Assembly (NCBI RefSeq): GCF_001766415.1
Contig: NZ_MKXO01000013.1
Coordinates: 1-42,661, forward strand
Reading direction: 5' to 3'
DNA from: Exiguobacterium aurantiacum
GTDB taxonomy: Bacteria > Bacillota > Bacilli > Exiguobacteriales > Exiguobacteriaceae
Length of the DNA: 42,661 nucleotides
Shown: in pieces, positions 1 to 7,295 of the stretch
How positions within the stretch are numbered: position 1 is the stretch's first letter
Layout of the letters: each line of letters begins with the position of its first letter
Translations under genes and position numbers: made by a program
Notes under the pieces: model-generated
The model's database searches: none
The model's input: the letters and a program-made list of their open reading frames with translations, nothing else
Told to the model about the DNA's origin: nothing

Positions 1-234
1 CGCAAGACGGACGTGGAACCAGTTTTTGGATATCTGAAGGCCAATTTAGGTTTCACTCGCTTCTCCGTCAGGGGAAAACAACGCGTGAAACGGGAGCTCG
101 GCTTCGCCCTCATGGCGGTGAACTTACGGAAGTTCATCGCCATGGGCCTCGGGAGAAGTGCAAAGAAGGGGTCCGGCCACCGAAAATCGGTGACCGGACC
201 CCTCTTTTTATTGAAAAGCTTTAAAACCGGCTAG
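1..234 (+). CDS. IS1182-like transposase, C-terminal part (cut by window start)
   Basis: The open frame runs in from base 1 without a start and ends at a TAG at 232-234. The visible 77 residues contain a VEPVFGYLK motif followed by GFTRFSVRGK and LGFALMAVNLRKF, the usual C-terminal block of IS1182/IS1272-type DDE transposases. The glutamate of VEPVFG is the likely last catalytic acid. The final 25 or so codons are written across a strong terminator hairpin (168-210), and the stop codon lies inside the terminal inverted repeat. The N-terminal part is outside the window, so I cannot tell whether this copy is intact. The family call is from motif memory. Confidence 0.8.
   Translation, partial: RKTDVEPVFGYLKANLGFTRFSVRGKQRVKRELGFALMAVNLRKFIAMGLGRSAKKGSGHRKSVTGPLFLLKSFKTG
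168..210 (+). terminator. Terminator hairpin inside the transposase 3' end
   Basis: Two 16-base arms (168-183 and 187-202) pair at 15 of 16 positions around a 3-base loop and are followed by TCTTTTTATT. It lies wholly inside the transposase reading frame, so the same bases serve as codons and as terminator. Confidence 0.75.
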
Positions 235-257
235 TTATGTCCCAGCCTCATTTTGAT
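234..257 (+). repeat. Right terminal inverted repeat of the left IS copy
   Basis: The 16 bases 234-249 are the exact reverse complement of 42416-42431. Extended to 257 the match with 42408-42431 is 23 of 24. The next base is the first base of the pckA stop codon (minus strand, 258-260). Confidence 0.8.
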
Positions 258-1829
258 TTAGAAGACGATTGGGCCGGCCGCGATGACCTTCTCACTCGCT
301 TTCGTGAATCGTTTAAAGTTTTGTTGGAACTTCAAGGCGAGCGCTCGCGCTTCGACATCGTAATGAGCCGTATCTTTCCAAGTGTCACGTGGGTTGAGCA
401 CGTCTTGTGGGACGCCATCGATATGGACCGGGATGTCGACGTTGAAGATGTCGTGCTTCACAGTGTCGACGTCACGTAATTGGCCGTTGATCGCGGCGTT
501 CACCATGGCCCGTGTGTAGCTGAGCTTCATACGCGACCCTTCACCGTAAGCCCCGCCGGTCCAACCCGTGTTGACGAGGTAGACGTCGACGTTATGCTGT
601 TCGATCAACTTGCCGAGCATGTCGGCGTATCGTTCCGGGGCGAGCGGCAAGAACGGTGAGCCGAAGCAAGTCGAGAACGTTGCTTGTGGCTCGGTCACGC
701 CGCGCTCCGTCCCGGCTAGTTTTGATGTGTAGCCAGATAGGAAGTGATACATCGCCTGCTCTTTCGTCAACTTGCTGATCGGCGGGAGCACCCCGTAAGC
801 ATCGGCCGTCAAGAAGACGATCGTGTTCGGGTGACCGGCCCGTGAAGGGAGCATCGCGTTATCGATGTATTGAATCGGATAAGCTGCTCGCGTATTCTCG
901 GTGAGCGAGATGTTTTTGTAGTCGGGTGAGCGGTCTTCGTTTAAGATGACGTTTTCGATCAACGATCCGAAACGGATAGCGTCATAAATTTGAGGCTCGT
1001 TCTCACGCGACAAGTTGATCGTCTTGGCGTAGCAACCGCCTTCGATGTTGAAGATGCCGTCTGGTGACCAACCGTGCTCATCGTCACCGATGAGATGACG
1101 TTCCGTATCGGCCGAGAGCGTCGTCTTGCCCGTGCCCGATAGTCCGAAGAAGAGCGCCGTCTCCCCGGCGTCCGAGACGTTGGCCGAGCAATGCATCGAC
1201 AAGACGTGCTGTTCAGGTAATAGGAAGTTCATGACCGAGAAAATCGATTTTTTAATTTCGCCGCCGTATTCTGTTCCCCCGATCAGAATGGTACGTTTGG
1301 CGAACGAGACGAGGATAAACGTTTCTGAGTTCGTCCCGTCAACTGTTGGGTCGGCCTTGTAGCTCGGTGCATAAATGACCGTGAACGGGTCAAACGCAGC
1401 TCTCGTCGGCCACTCTCGCAAGAACAACTGCTTCGCGAACAAGCTGTGCCACGCGTACTCGGTGATGGCGCGTACAGGTAGCGTGTAGTGCTCGTCAGCT
1501 CCAGCCGAAGCTTCGAGATAATACAGCTTCTGTTTCGTCTCGAGATGAGTGAGGACTTTGTCGAGAAGAGCGGTGAACTTGTCTTCTGCGATCGGCTGAT
1601 TGATCGGACCCCAGTCCACTAACGAGTTGCTGACTTCATCTTGGACGACGAATTTGTCTTTCGGTGACCGCCCTGTGAATTTCCCTGTACTGACCGATAA
1701 AGCCCCGTCTTTCGTCAGTACGCCTTCACCGTTACGAATGGCTTCTTCCACCAGTTCTGGAACCGTTAAGTTCCGTAATACATCGGCACCCTTAATTAAT
1801 TCTTCGATTTTCAGGAGCGTAGTCGCCAT
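258..1829 (-). CDS. pckA: Phosphoenolpyruvate carboxykinase (ATP)
   Basis: PckA converts oxaloacetate and ATP to phosphoenolpyruvate, CO2 and ADP, the entry step of gluconeogenesis, in the cytosol. The 523-residue protein is close to the 527 of Bacillus subtilis PckA. It shows the P-loop [10 protein letters not shown] near residues 229-238, the metal-binding IGDDEHGW stretch just after it, then EGGCYAK and [12 protein letters not shown] near the C-terminus. I start at the ATG at 1829 ([10 protein letters not shown]), because AAAGGTGG lies 8 bases upstream; an in-frame GTG four codons earlier is less likely. The gene is divergent from metK, as in Bacillus. Upstream are a good sigma-A promoter and candidate CcpN and CcpA sites. 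No native terminator is seen: the IS end abuts the stop codon. Confidence 0.97.
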   Translation of the reverse strand: MATTLLKIEELIKGADVLRNLTVPELVEEAIRNGEGVLTKDGALSVSTGKFTGRSPKDKFVVQDEVSNSLVDWGPINQPIAEDKFTALLDKVLTHLETKQKLYYLEASAGADEHYTLPVRAITEYAWHSLFAKQLFLREWPTRAAFDPFTVIYAPSYKADPTVDGTNSETFILVSFAKRTILIGGTEYGGEIKKSIFSVMNFLLPEQHVLSMHCSANVSDAGETALFFGLSGTGKTTLSADTERHLIGDDEHGWSPDGIFNIEGGCYAKTINLSRENEPQIYDAIRFGSLIENVILNEDRSPDYKNISLTENTRAAYPIQYIDNAMLPSRAGHPNTIVFLTADAYGVLPPISKLTKEQAMYHFLSGYTSKLAGTERGVTEPQATFSTCFGSPFLPLAPERYADMLGKLIEQHNVDVYLVNTGWTGGAYGEGSRMKLSYTRAMVNAAINGQLRDVDTVKHDIFNVDIPVHIDGVPQDVLNPRDTWKDTAHYDVEARALALKFQQNFKRFTKASEKVIAAGPIVF

Positions 1830-1891
1830 CCTGAATCCCACCTTTCCCCTAAATAGATGTGGATGAAATCCGCATACTTCCGCGATTAATT

Positions 1892-1921
1892 AGTATGACA
1901 CTTTTTATTATATGTGACACA
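1892..1921 (-). promoter_or_regulatory. Two candidate CcpN boxes at the pckA promoter
   Basis: On the minus strand, AGTGTCATACT (1892-1902) and TGTGTCACATA (1911-1921) each match 10 of 11 positions of the CcpN consensus TRTGHYATAYW as I recall it. They have the same orientation and are 19 bases apart. The second overlaps the -10 box. CcpN represses pckA and gapB during glycolytic growth in B. subtilis. Assignment by motif only. Confidence 0.4.
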
Positions 1922-1935
1922 CTAATCAAAAACAA
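1907..1935 (-). promoter_or_regulatory. pckA sigma-A promoter
   Basis: On the minus strand: TTGTTT, a 17-base spacer, then a perfect TATAAT. The -10 box ends about 78 bases before the pckA start codon. Confidence 0.65.
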
Positions 1936-1953
1936 GCATTTCTTTACCCTTTA

Positions 1954-1969
1954 AAGTAAGCGCTTTCTT
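1954..1969 (-). promoter_or_regulatory. Candidate cre (CcpA) operator upstream of pckA
   Basis: AGTAAGCGCTTTCT at 1955-1968 has the cre core, with AAGCGCTT perfectly palindromic, and differs from the consensus at its outer bases. It sits upstream of the pckA -35 box. The gene for CcpA itself is in this window (41394-42407). Motif-only evidence. Confidence 0.4.
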
Positions 1970-2101
1970 ACAAAGACATTCTAACATATTCTGTATAAGC
2001 GGGGAGTGAAAAAACGGAAACCGTCAAAAAAATGTTTGATATTTCACAAACATAAATGATTTCCGTGATTACGAAGAAATTTACAAATTAAGCAGATACG
2101 C

Positions 2102-2130
2102 TTGACAGAACGGTATGGCATTTATATGAT
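2102..2130 (+). promoter_or_regulatory. metK sigma-A promoter
   Basis: TTGACA (2102-2107), a 17-base spacer and TATGAT (2125-2130): near-consensus. Transcription would start about ten bases before the S-box leader. Confidence 0.8.
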
Positions 2131-2147
2131 GGTGTTCGTAACGGATA

Positions 2148-2320
2148 CTCTTATTCTGAGCGGTGGAGGGAACAAGGCCCTACGAAGCCCAGCAACCGTC
2201 CGATCCTGTAGTCTTTTTCGGAAAAGGTGCTATCCTGAAGCGAAGCGACAGCTTCGAACGATAAGAGGGTAAGGAAGAACGATTCAACCTTTCCCATTGA
2301 ACGTGGCGAAAGGTTTTTTT
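2148..2320 (+). ncRNA. SAM-I (S-box) riboswitch with terminator, metK leader
   Basis: The closing helix P1 pairs CTCTTAT (2148-2154) with ATAAGAG (2261-2267). Between them are the conserved S-box blocks GGTGGAGGGA, GCCC..CGAAGCCC, CAGCAACC and AAAGGTGCTA. An expression-platform terminator follows, pairing AACCTTTC (2286-2293) with GAAAGGTT (2308-2315) and ending in a T-run. High S-adenosylmethionine should favour termination before metK, a feedback loop on its own product. Confidence 0.95.
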
Positions 2321-2398
2321 CATTACCGTCCCAAAGCAACGCGTAAGGGGAACGAGTACCGTCCACACATCACCCTTATTAATAGGAGGTTTTTCGAA

Positions 2399-3607
2399 AT
2401 GTCAAACTTGAACCGTCGACTTTTCACTTCGGAGTCCGTCACTGAAGGACATCCGGATAAAATTTGTGACCAAATCTCAGATGCGATTTTGGATGCAATT
2501 TTGGCTGAAGATCCAAACGCCCGCGTTGCGGCTGAGACGTCTGTCACGACAGGTCTCGTGCTCGTAGCTGGTGAAATCACGACATCGACTTACGTGGATA
2601 TCCCGAAAGTTGTACGTGAAACTGTTCGTGAGATCGGCTACACGCGCGCCAAATATGGTTTTGACGCTGAGACTTGTGCTGTACTCACAGCAATCGACGA
2701 GCAGTCGGCAGACATCGCACTCGGTGTCGACCAAGCGCTCGAAGCTCGTGAAGGTCAAATGACTGACGAAGAAATCGATGCGATCGGTGCCGGTGACCAA
2801 GGCCTCATGTTCGGTTATGCAACGAACGAGACACCTGAACTCATGCCGCTCCCGATCTCACTCGCTCACAAATTGTCACGTCGCTTGGCAGAAGTCCGCA
2901 AAAACGGAACGCTCACTTACCTTCGTCCAGACGGTAAGACGCAAGTAACTGTCGAATACGACCAAGACAACAACCCGGTCCGTATCGATACGATCGTCAT
3001 CTCGACGCAACACGCAGAAGACATCACGCTCGAGCAGATCCAAGCGGACCTTAAAGAACACGTGATCGAAGCAGTCATCCCGGCTGAACTCATCGACGCC
3101 GAGACAAAATACTTCATCAACCCGACTGGCCGTTTCGTCATCGGTGGACCACAAGGTGATGCAGGTCTCACAGGACGTAAAATCATCGTCGACACATACG
3201 GTGGATACGCTCGCCACGGCGGTGGTGCGTTCTCAGGTAAAGATCCTACCAAAGTTGACCGTTCGGCAGCATACGCGGCCCGCTACGTGGCGAAAAACCT
3301 CGTGGCAGCTGGACTTGCTGACAAAGCGGAAGTTCAACTTGCATACGCGATCGGTGTCGCACACCCGGTTTCAATCGCGGTGGACACGTTCGGCACTGGT
3401 AAATTGAGCGAGACTGAACTCGTTGAACTCATTCGTGAGAACTTCGACCTTCGTCCGGCCGGCATCATCAAGATGCTCGACCTTCGTCGCCCGATCTACA
3501 GACAGACAGCAGCTTACGGACACTTTGGTCGCACAGACGTTGAACTCCCATGGGAGCAGACGGACAAAGCGGCAGTGCTTGAAGAAGGCGCAAAACGTTT
3601 CGCATAA
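2399..3607 (+). CDS. metK: S-adenosylmethionine synthetase
   Basis: MetK makes S-adenosylmethionine from methionine and ATP; the cytosolic enzyme is a tetramer. The protein of 402 residues has the expected motifs in order: [13 protein letters not shown] near residue 17, [12 protein letters not shown] near 120, and [16 protein letters not shown] near 265. The frame is open further upstream into the leader, but the start at 2399 is fixed by AGGAGGT eight bases before the ATG and by the usual [15 protein letters not shown]-terminus. It is controlled by the S-box leader just upstream and ends at a strong bidirectional terminator. Confidence 0.98.
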   Translation: MSNLNRRLFTSESVTEGHPDKICDQISDAILDAILAEDPNARVAAETSVTTGLVLVAGEITTSTYVDIPKVVRETVREIGYTRAKYGFDAETCAVLTAIDEQSADIALGVDQALEAREGQMTDEEIDAIGAGDQGLMFGYATNETPELMPLPISLAHKLSRRLAEVRKNGTLTYLRPDGKTQVTVEYDQDNNPVRIDTIVISTQHAEDITLEQIQADLKEHVIEAVIPAELIDAETKYFINPTGRFVIGGPQGDAGLTGRKIIVDTYGGYARHGGGAFSGKDPTKVDRSAAYAARYVAKNLVAAGLADKAEVQLAYAIGVAHPVSIAVDTFGTGKLSETELVELIRENFDLRPAGIIKMLDLRRPIYRQTAAYGHFGRTDVELPWEQTDKAAVLEEGAKRFA

Positions 3608-3611
3608 GCAT

Positions 3612-3647
3612 AAAAAAACGACCTTTCGCGAGAAAGGTCGTTTTTTT
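3612..3647. terminator. Bidirectional terminator between metK and the YtxH-like gene
   Basis: ACGACCTTTC pairs with GAAAGGTCGT around a GCGA loop, with an A-run before and a T-run after, so it can work on both strands for the two convergent genes. Confidence 0.9.
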
Positions 3648-3648
3648 A

Positions 3649-4146
3649 TTATGCTTGTGGTTTATTTTCGTTTGTTGCGTTCTCGTTGCCGAGTGCCGTA
3701 TCTTTCGCCTCGACGACTTTCTCACCAATATCTTGCAAATCTGATTTTGTTTCCTGGGCCGTCTCGACGACTTTGTTCACGTCTTCTTTGACCGTGTCGA
3801 CTTCACCGACAACTTTTTCATAGACGTTTTGCACATCGGTCGACACTTCTTGAATCATACCTGACGCCGATTTCACTTGCTCGATGACTTGAGACGCTTT
3901 ACCGGCCGGATCTTCTTTGATCGTGTCGACGAGACCGCCGACAGACGACTTCGCATTCGTGAGTGACTGTTTCGTCGTCTCACGGTTCGACGAGCTAAGT
4001 AGGGCGATCAGACCGCCGACGAGCGCACCGAGAAGCATCCCGGTCACGACGTTGATTCTAGGACCACCCGAGTTGGTTTGGTCGAATTGGCGATTCGGGT
4101 TGTTAGCGTTAGCTGCGTGCGGATCGTTTTGTAATGTTGGTTCCAT
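3649..4146 (-). CDS. YtxH-like membrane-anchored stress protein
   Basis: A 165-residue protein with a hydrophilic, Asn-rich N-terminus (1-30), one Gly-rich membrane segment (about 33-51, VVTGMLLGALVGGLIALL), and a long C-terminal part rich in Val, Glu and Lys, probably helical or coiled coil. This layout is that of the YtxH/gas-vesicle-like family, membrane-associated and often induced by general stress; biochemical function is unknown. AAAGGAGTG precedes the ATG. A sequence matching a sigma-B promoter lies 38 bases upstream. A second member of the family is at 39342-40040. Confidence 0.7.
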   Translation of the reverse strand: MEPTLQNDPHAANANNPNRQFDQTNSGGPRINVVTGMLLGALVGGLIALLSSSNRETTKQSLTNAKSSVGGLVDTIKEDPAGKASQVIEQVKSASGMIQEVSTDVQNVYEKVVGEVDTVKEDVNKVVETAQETKSDLQDIGEKVVEAKDTALGNENATNENKPQA

Positions 4147-4184
4147 GTCTAAACACTCCTTTGTAAGTTGGCATTGGTACTCAT

Positions 4185-4210
4185 ATACCCTAGTTAAAAT
4201 AGAAAATAAC
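4185..4210 (-). promoter_or_regulatory. Candidate sigma-B promoter of the YtxH-like gene
   Basis: On the minus strand: GTTATT, a 14-base spacer, GGGTAT. This fits the general-stress sigma-B consensus (GTTTAA, 12-15 bases, GGGWAT). The -10 box ends 38 bases before the ATG. Confidence 0.55.
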
Positions 4211-4310
4211 GTTCTGCTTTATTTCGACACGAAAAAGTAATAGAAGGGCAGGATATTTTTTACGTGATGGGGAATGATAGTACTAGATTGGCCAAAAGGG
4301 GGAAGCTGTT

Positions 4311-4781
4311 ATGAAGATGCGGGAAGCCGTACCAGAAGATGCCGCCACGATTCGAGATATCGCACTTGCGACCATCAGTGTGACAGATGACGTTCGGTCT
4401 AAGGTGATGGAGCGCGCCTATCAACAAGAAGAGATCGTCCGGGCCATCGGTTCGAGTGAAGAAGCGAAAGAACAGTTGTTCATCGTCGGTGAGGCCGAAG
4501 GAGACGTCATCGGGTTTTACCATGCGATCGACCGCGGTGATACGTGGGAAGTGCTTCGTCTCTATCTTCATCCGGCTCACCATCGCCAAGGACTTGGGGC
4601 AGAACTGCTGACACATCTCCAAGAGCGGAAGGCGCAGCCGATCGAGCTGTACGTCGAGAGTTCGAACGAGCAGGCGATCGCGTTCTTAAACCACCAAGCG
4701 TTCACCGAACTGAACCGAATTCAAGAAGAAGTGTACGATCAACCGATGGAGCTCATCCATTTGCGTTACGACCCACGCTAA
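4311..4781 (+). CDS. GNAT-family N-acetyltransferase
   Basis: A 156-residue single-domain protein of the GNAT fold, which transfers an acetyl group from acetyl-CoA to an amine; the substrate cannot be told. The acetyl-CoA binding segment is visible as HPAHHRQGLGAELLTHLQ (about residues 88-105, the Q/RxxGxG/A motif), followed by the typical ELYVESSNEQAIAFLNHQAF block. AAGGGGGAAG lies upstream of the ATG. It stands alone between the YtxH-like gene (divergent) and a terminator, so context gives no hint about the substrate. Confidence 0.85.
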   Translation: MKMREAVPEDAATIRDIALATISVTDDVRSKVMERAYQQEEIVRAIGSSEEAKEQLFIVGEAEGDVIGFYHAIDRGDTWEVLRLYLHPAHHRQGLGAELLTHLQERKAQPIELYVESSNEQAIAFLNHQAFTELNRIQEEVYDQPMELIHLRYDPR

Positions 4782-4804
4782 GACTCCAGACGGATTTTCT
4801 TTCA

Positions 4805-4832
4805 AACATCAGTCAGCGGCTGATGTTTTTTG
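4805..4832 (+). terminator. Terminator after the acetyltransferase
   Basis: AACATCAG pairs with CTGATGTT over a 7-base loop, followed by a T-run. Confidence 0.75.
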
Positions 4833-4870
4833 TTAGAATTGATGAGACATACTAATAATGAGGTGACAGC

Positions 4871-5587
4871 ATGACATATGAAGAAGAATCACGAAAAGGG
4901 GTCATCGTGATCGTTTACCCGTTGCAGTTCACATCCCGGCTCAGCGAAGCATTTTTGCAGCGACTCAGTGTCGACTATGAGGTGCTCGTCGTGACCGGAC
5001 AGACGGTCGGACTGACGGCAGAAGACCATAAACAGCTGATCAAGAACACGCTACGGGAAGCGAGTCAGTCCAAACTACCGATTCACGTCATCGCCTTCAG
5101 TCTCGGGGCGCTCTTGACGAACCGCCTCCTGCAAGAGTACGACGTGCCGCTCGGGAGTTTGACATACATCTCCCCGCTCTTTGATTGGCATTCGTCCCGC
5201 CAAATCGGCGGGCTCAAGCAAGTCGTCGCCAGTGCGGTCGACCGGTTCCGCCCCGATTTGCCGCTCAGTATGATGACGTTCACCGGCGGCGGGGAAGAAT
5301 CGTCTCGTTTCGGCGAGATCACATACGCGCAGTACCGCGAAATCGAAGAAGAGATCGTCGAGCATCAAGAGGAGAAGAAACATTTACCTCGCTTACCGCT
5401 CGCTTGCTTCTACGCGCCGGACGATCGTTTCGCCGACGTGAAGCTGACGTTGAACGTCTGCCGCAAAATCGGCGGTGACCAAGTCTACATCCGTCGGCTC
5501 GAAGGGTTCCCGCACTTTGGCTATGAACGGTTGAACACGAAGTTCGCGGAGACGCTGTTAACGTTTTATGAATTGATTCGGGAATAA
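4871..5587 (+). CDS. Alpha/beta hydrolase-fold protein, substrate unknown
   Basis: A 238-residue protein with the layout of a small alpha/beta hydrolase. The likely nucleophile is the serine of AFSLGA (about residue 78), an A-x-S-x-G variant of the usual G-x-S-x-G elbow. The likely acid is an aspartate in FYAPDDRFAD (about 182-190) and the likely histidine is in GFPHFGYE (about 217). There is no signal peptide. GAGGTGACAGC precedes the ATG at 4871. It is a single gene ending at a terminator shared with the convergent ytqB. The triad is inferred from spacing and not proven; the substrate is unknown. Confidence 0.7.
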   Translation: MTYEEESRKGVIVIVYPLQFTSRLSEAFLQRLSVDYEVLVVTGQTVGLTAEDHKQLIKNTLREASQSKLPIHVIAFSLGALLTNRLLQEYDVPLGSLTYISPLFDWHSSRQIGGLKQVVASAVDRFRPDLPLSMMTFTGGGEESSRFGEITYAQYREIEEEIVEHQEEKKHLPRLPLACFYAPDDRFADVKLTLNVCRKIGGDQVYIRRLEGFPHFGYERLNTKFAETLLTFYELIRE

Positions 5588-5589
5588 AT

Positions 5590-5619
5590 AACAGGCGACT
5601 CGCGTGAGTCGCCTGTTTT
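5590..5619. terminator. Bidirectional terminator between the hydrolase and ytqB
   Basis: AACAGGCGACTC pairs with GAGTCGCCTGTT around a 4-base loop, with short T-runs on both sides. Confidence 0.8.
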
Positions 5620-6188
5620 CATGCCCGTTTTTCGATCGCCACGATGAATGGCGGATGATTGATTTGGTTGACGAAGCCGTAACGGAGGACGCCGGCTCGT
5701 TTTTGATCGAGTGACTCGACGTACGTGAGCACCTCGTCTCGCTCGACTTTCCCGCTCTCATGGCCGTGGTAGATGACGACGACGATGACACCGCCGACGG
5801 CCATCACGTCGAGCAATTGCTCGAGGGCGTCGATCGTCGTGTTGCCGGTCGTTGTGATCGACTTGTCGCTCCCAGGCAAGTAGCCGAGATTGAAGACGGC
5901 CGCCGTGATCGGACGGGTTTCATCCGCGACGACCGCCTTGACCGTGTCGTGGCTATCGTGGACGACCGAGACACGATCAAGCAGATCGGCGGCGGTGATG
6001 CGGTCTGTTGTCGCCTTGACTGCCGCCTCTTGGACGTCAAACGCGTAGACGTGGCCGCTGCCGACTCGTTCTGCTAGAAACAATGTATCGTGTCCGTTGC
6101 CGGCCGTCATATCGATGGCGACGGCACCGTCTGTAACGTGTTCACTTAATAGATGCTTCGCGAACGGTAAAACTCTCATTAATCCCAT
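5619..6188 (-). CDS. mnmM: tRNA (mnm5s2U) methyltransferase MnmM / YtqB
   Basis: A 189-residue class I SAM-dependent methyltransferase. The SAM-binding motif is AIDMTAGNGHDTLFLAE (about residues 24-40) and the next strand ends VYAFDVQ. The family (YtqB) is reported to methylate 5-aminomethyl-2-thiouridine to mnm5s2U at the wobble position of tRNA in Gram-positive bacteria, working with MnmL (YtqA). I start at the ATG at 6188 (MGLMRVLPFAKHLL), which has AGAAGGA at good spacing and aligns with the B. subtilis N-terminus as I recall it. This start overlaps the end of ytqA by 47 bases, so the two are probably translationally coupled. Confidence 0.88.
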   Translation of the reverse strand: MGLMRVLPFAKHLLSEHVTDGAVAIDMTAGNGHDTLFLAERVGSGHVYAFDVQEAAVKATTDRITAADLLDRVSVVHDSHDTVKAVVADETRPITAAVFNLGYLPGSDKSITTTGNTTIDALEQLLDVMAVGGVIVVVIYHGHESGKVERDEVLTYVESLDQKRAGVLRYGFVNQINHPPFIVAIEKRA

Positions 6189-7119
6189 AGATCTCATCCT
6201 TCTTTTTTCCTTGGAAGGAATCACGACGTTCCAACTCGGCGTTGATGGCGTTCAAGACGGCCATTTTGTGCCGGCTCCACGTCGGTCCGATCAATAAGTC
6301 GGGTGGACCGTCGCCCGTCAATCGATGAATCACGATCTCAGGCGGTAAGTACTCGAGCTGATCGCAGACGAGCGAGACGTATGTCGTCTCGTCCATGAGT
6401 TCGAGCAGCCCTAACTCGTATTGTCTGGCGAGCGGTGTCTGTTTTAAGACGTGGAGCAAATGGATCTTGATTCCTTGTATATCCATTTTAGCAACTTCTC
6501 GGGCCGTGTCGAGCATCATGTCTGGCGTTTCACCGGGAAGCCCATTGATGATATGGACACAGACGGAAATGTTCCGGCTCCGCAGTTTCGCGAGACCATC
6601 GAGGAACGTCTTATAGTCGTGGCCCCGGTTGATCTTTTTCGCGGTTGAATCATGGATCGTCTGCAGGCCGAGTTCGACCGTGAGTGACGTCCGCTCGTTC
6701 AACTCAGCGAGATAGTCGACGACGTCGTCTGGCAGACAGTCGGGTCGTGTCGCGATCGACAGACCGACGACACCTTCTTCTACGAGTGCCGGTTCGAACA
6801 GTTCGCGCAAGCGCTCTACGGGTGCGTACGTGTTGCTGAACGCTTGGAAGTAGGCGATATACAACGCATGCTTCCATTTCCGATGCAGACGGGCCGTGCC
6901 TTCGGCGAACTGGACCGGGATCGGATCACAGGCATTGCCGGCAAAATCGCCGCTGCCGTCATCCGAACAGAACGTGCAACCGCCTTTTGAGACGAGACCG
7001 TCGCGGTTCGGACAAGTGAAGCCGCCATCGAGTGGGACTTTGAACACTTTCTCGCCGAATTCGCGACGATACGCTTCATTTAATTTGTGAAATCTAGCTT
7101 GGCCAAACGGGTTATTCAA
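6142..7119 (-). CDS. mnmL: Radical SAM protein MnmL / YtqA
   Basis: A 325-residue radical SAM enzyme of the YtqA (TIGR01212-like) family. The iron-sulfur cluster cysteines are visible as C36, C48 and C51 in the FTCPNRDG ... GGCTFC stretch. YtqA has been linked to converting cmnm5s2U to nm5s2U in tRNA, after which MnmM adds the methyl group; this replaces the MnmC route of E. coli. The start is a TTG at 7119 (MNNPFGQARF) with GGAGAGGA just upstream. The 3' end overlaps mnmM by 47 bases, giving a two-gene operon. Confidence 0.87.
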   Translation of the reverse strand: MNNPFGQARFHKLNEAYRREFGEKVFKVPLDGGFTCPNRDGLVSKGGCTFCSDDGSGDFAGNACDPIPVQFAEGTARLHRKWKHALYIAYFQAFSNTYAPVERLRELFEPALVEEGVVGLSIATRPDCLPDDVVDYLAELNERTSLTVELGLQTIHDSTAKKINRGHDYKTFLDGLAKLRSRNISVCVHIINGLPGETPDMMLDTAREVAKMDIQGIKIHLLHVLKQTPLARQYELGLLELMDETTYVSLVCDQLEYLPPEIVIHRLTGDGPPDLLIGPTWSRHKMAVLNAINAELERRDSFQGKKKDEIYGINESFTVREASIK

Positions 7120-7191
7120 TGCTATCCTCTCCTTCCTTGCTCATGCTATCACAAGGCGGGACTTGCTTTACTTCATAATAAGTAATTTTTC

Positions 7192-7265
7192 TTGACAGTT
7201 ATGTAGCGTTCCGTTAGCTTGGAGAAGGACTCATCACAGATTCGGCCGTCGTGCCGGATTTTTTA
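7192..7265 (+). promoter_or_regulatory. Possible promoter plus leader hairpin ahead of the MFS gene
   Basis: TTGACA (7192-7197) is followed after 17 bases by a poor -10 (TAGCTT). Then a hairpin pairs ATTCGGC (7240-7246) with GCCGGAT (7253-7259, one G-U pair) and runs into TTTTTT. The MFS start codon is 31 bases later. This could be an attenuator, or a terminator for an unseen upstream transcript. Confidence 0.35.
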
Positions 7266-7295
7266 TCGTTTAAAGGAATGAAAGGAGTAACGGGT

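Noticed and set aside
3657-3791. Plus-strand frame past metK (3423-3791) as a gene
   Set aside because: It overlaps metK out of frame, crosses a terminator and runs antisense to the YtxH-like gene.
5760-6077. Long plus-strand frame opposite mnmM
   Set aside because: It is an Asp/Arg/Val-rich shadow of the real methyltransferase gene, with no ribosome site or family motif.
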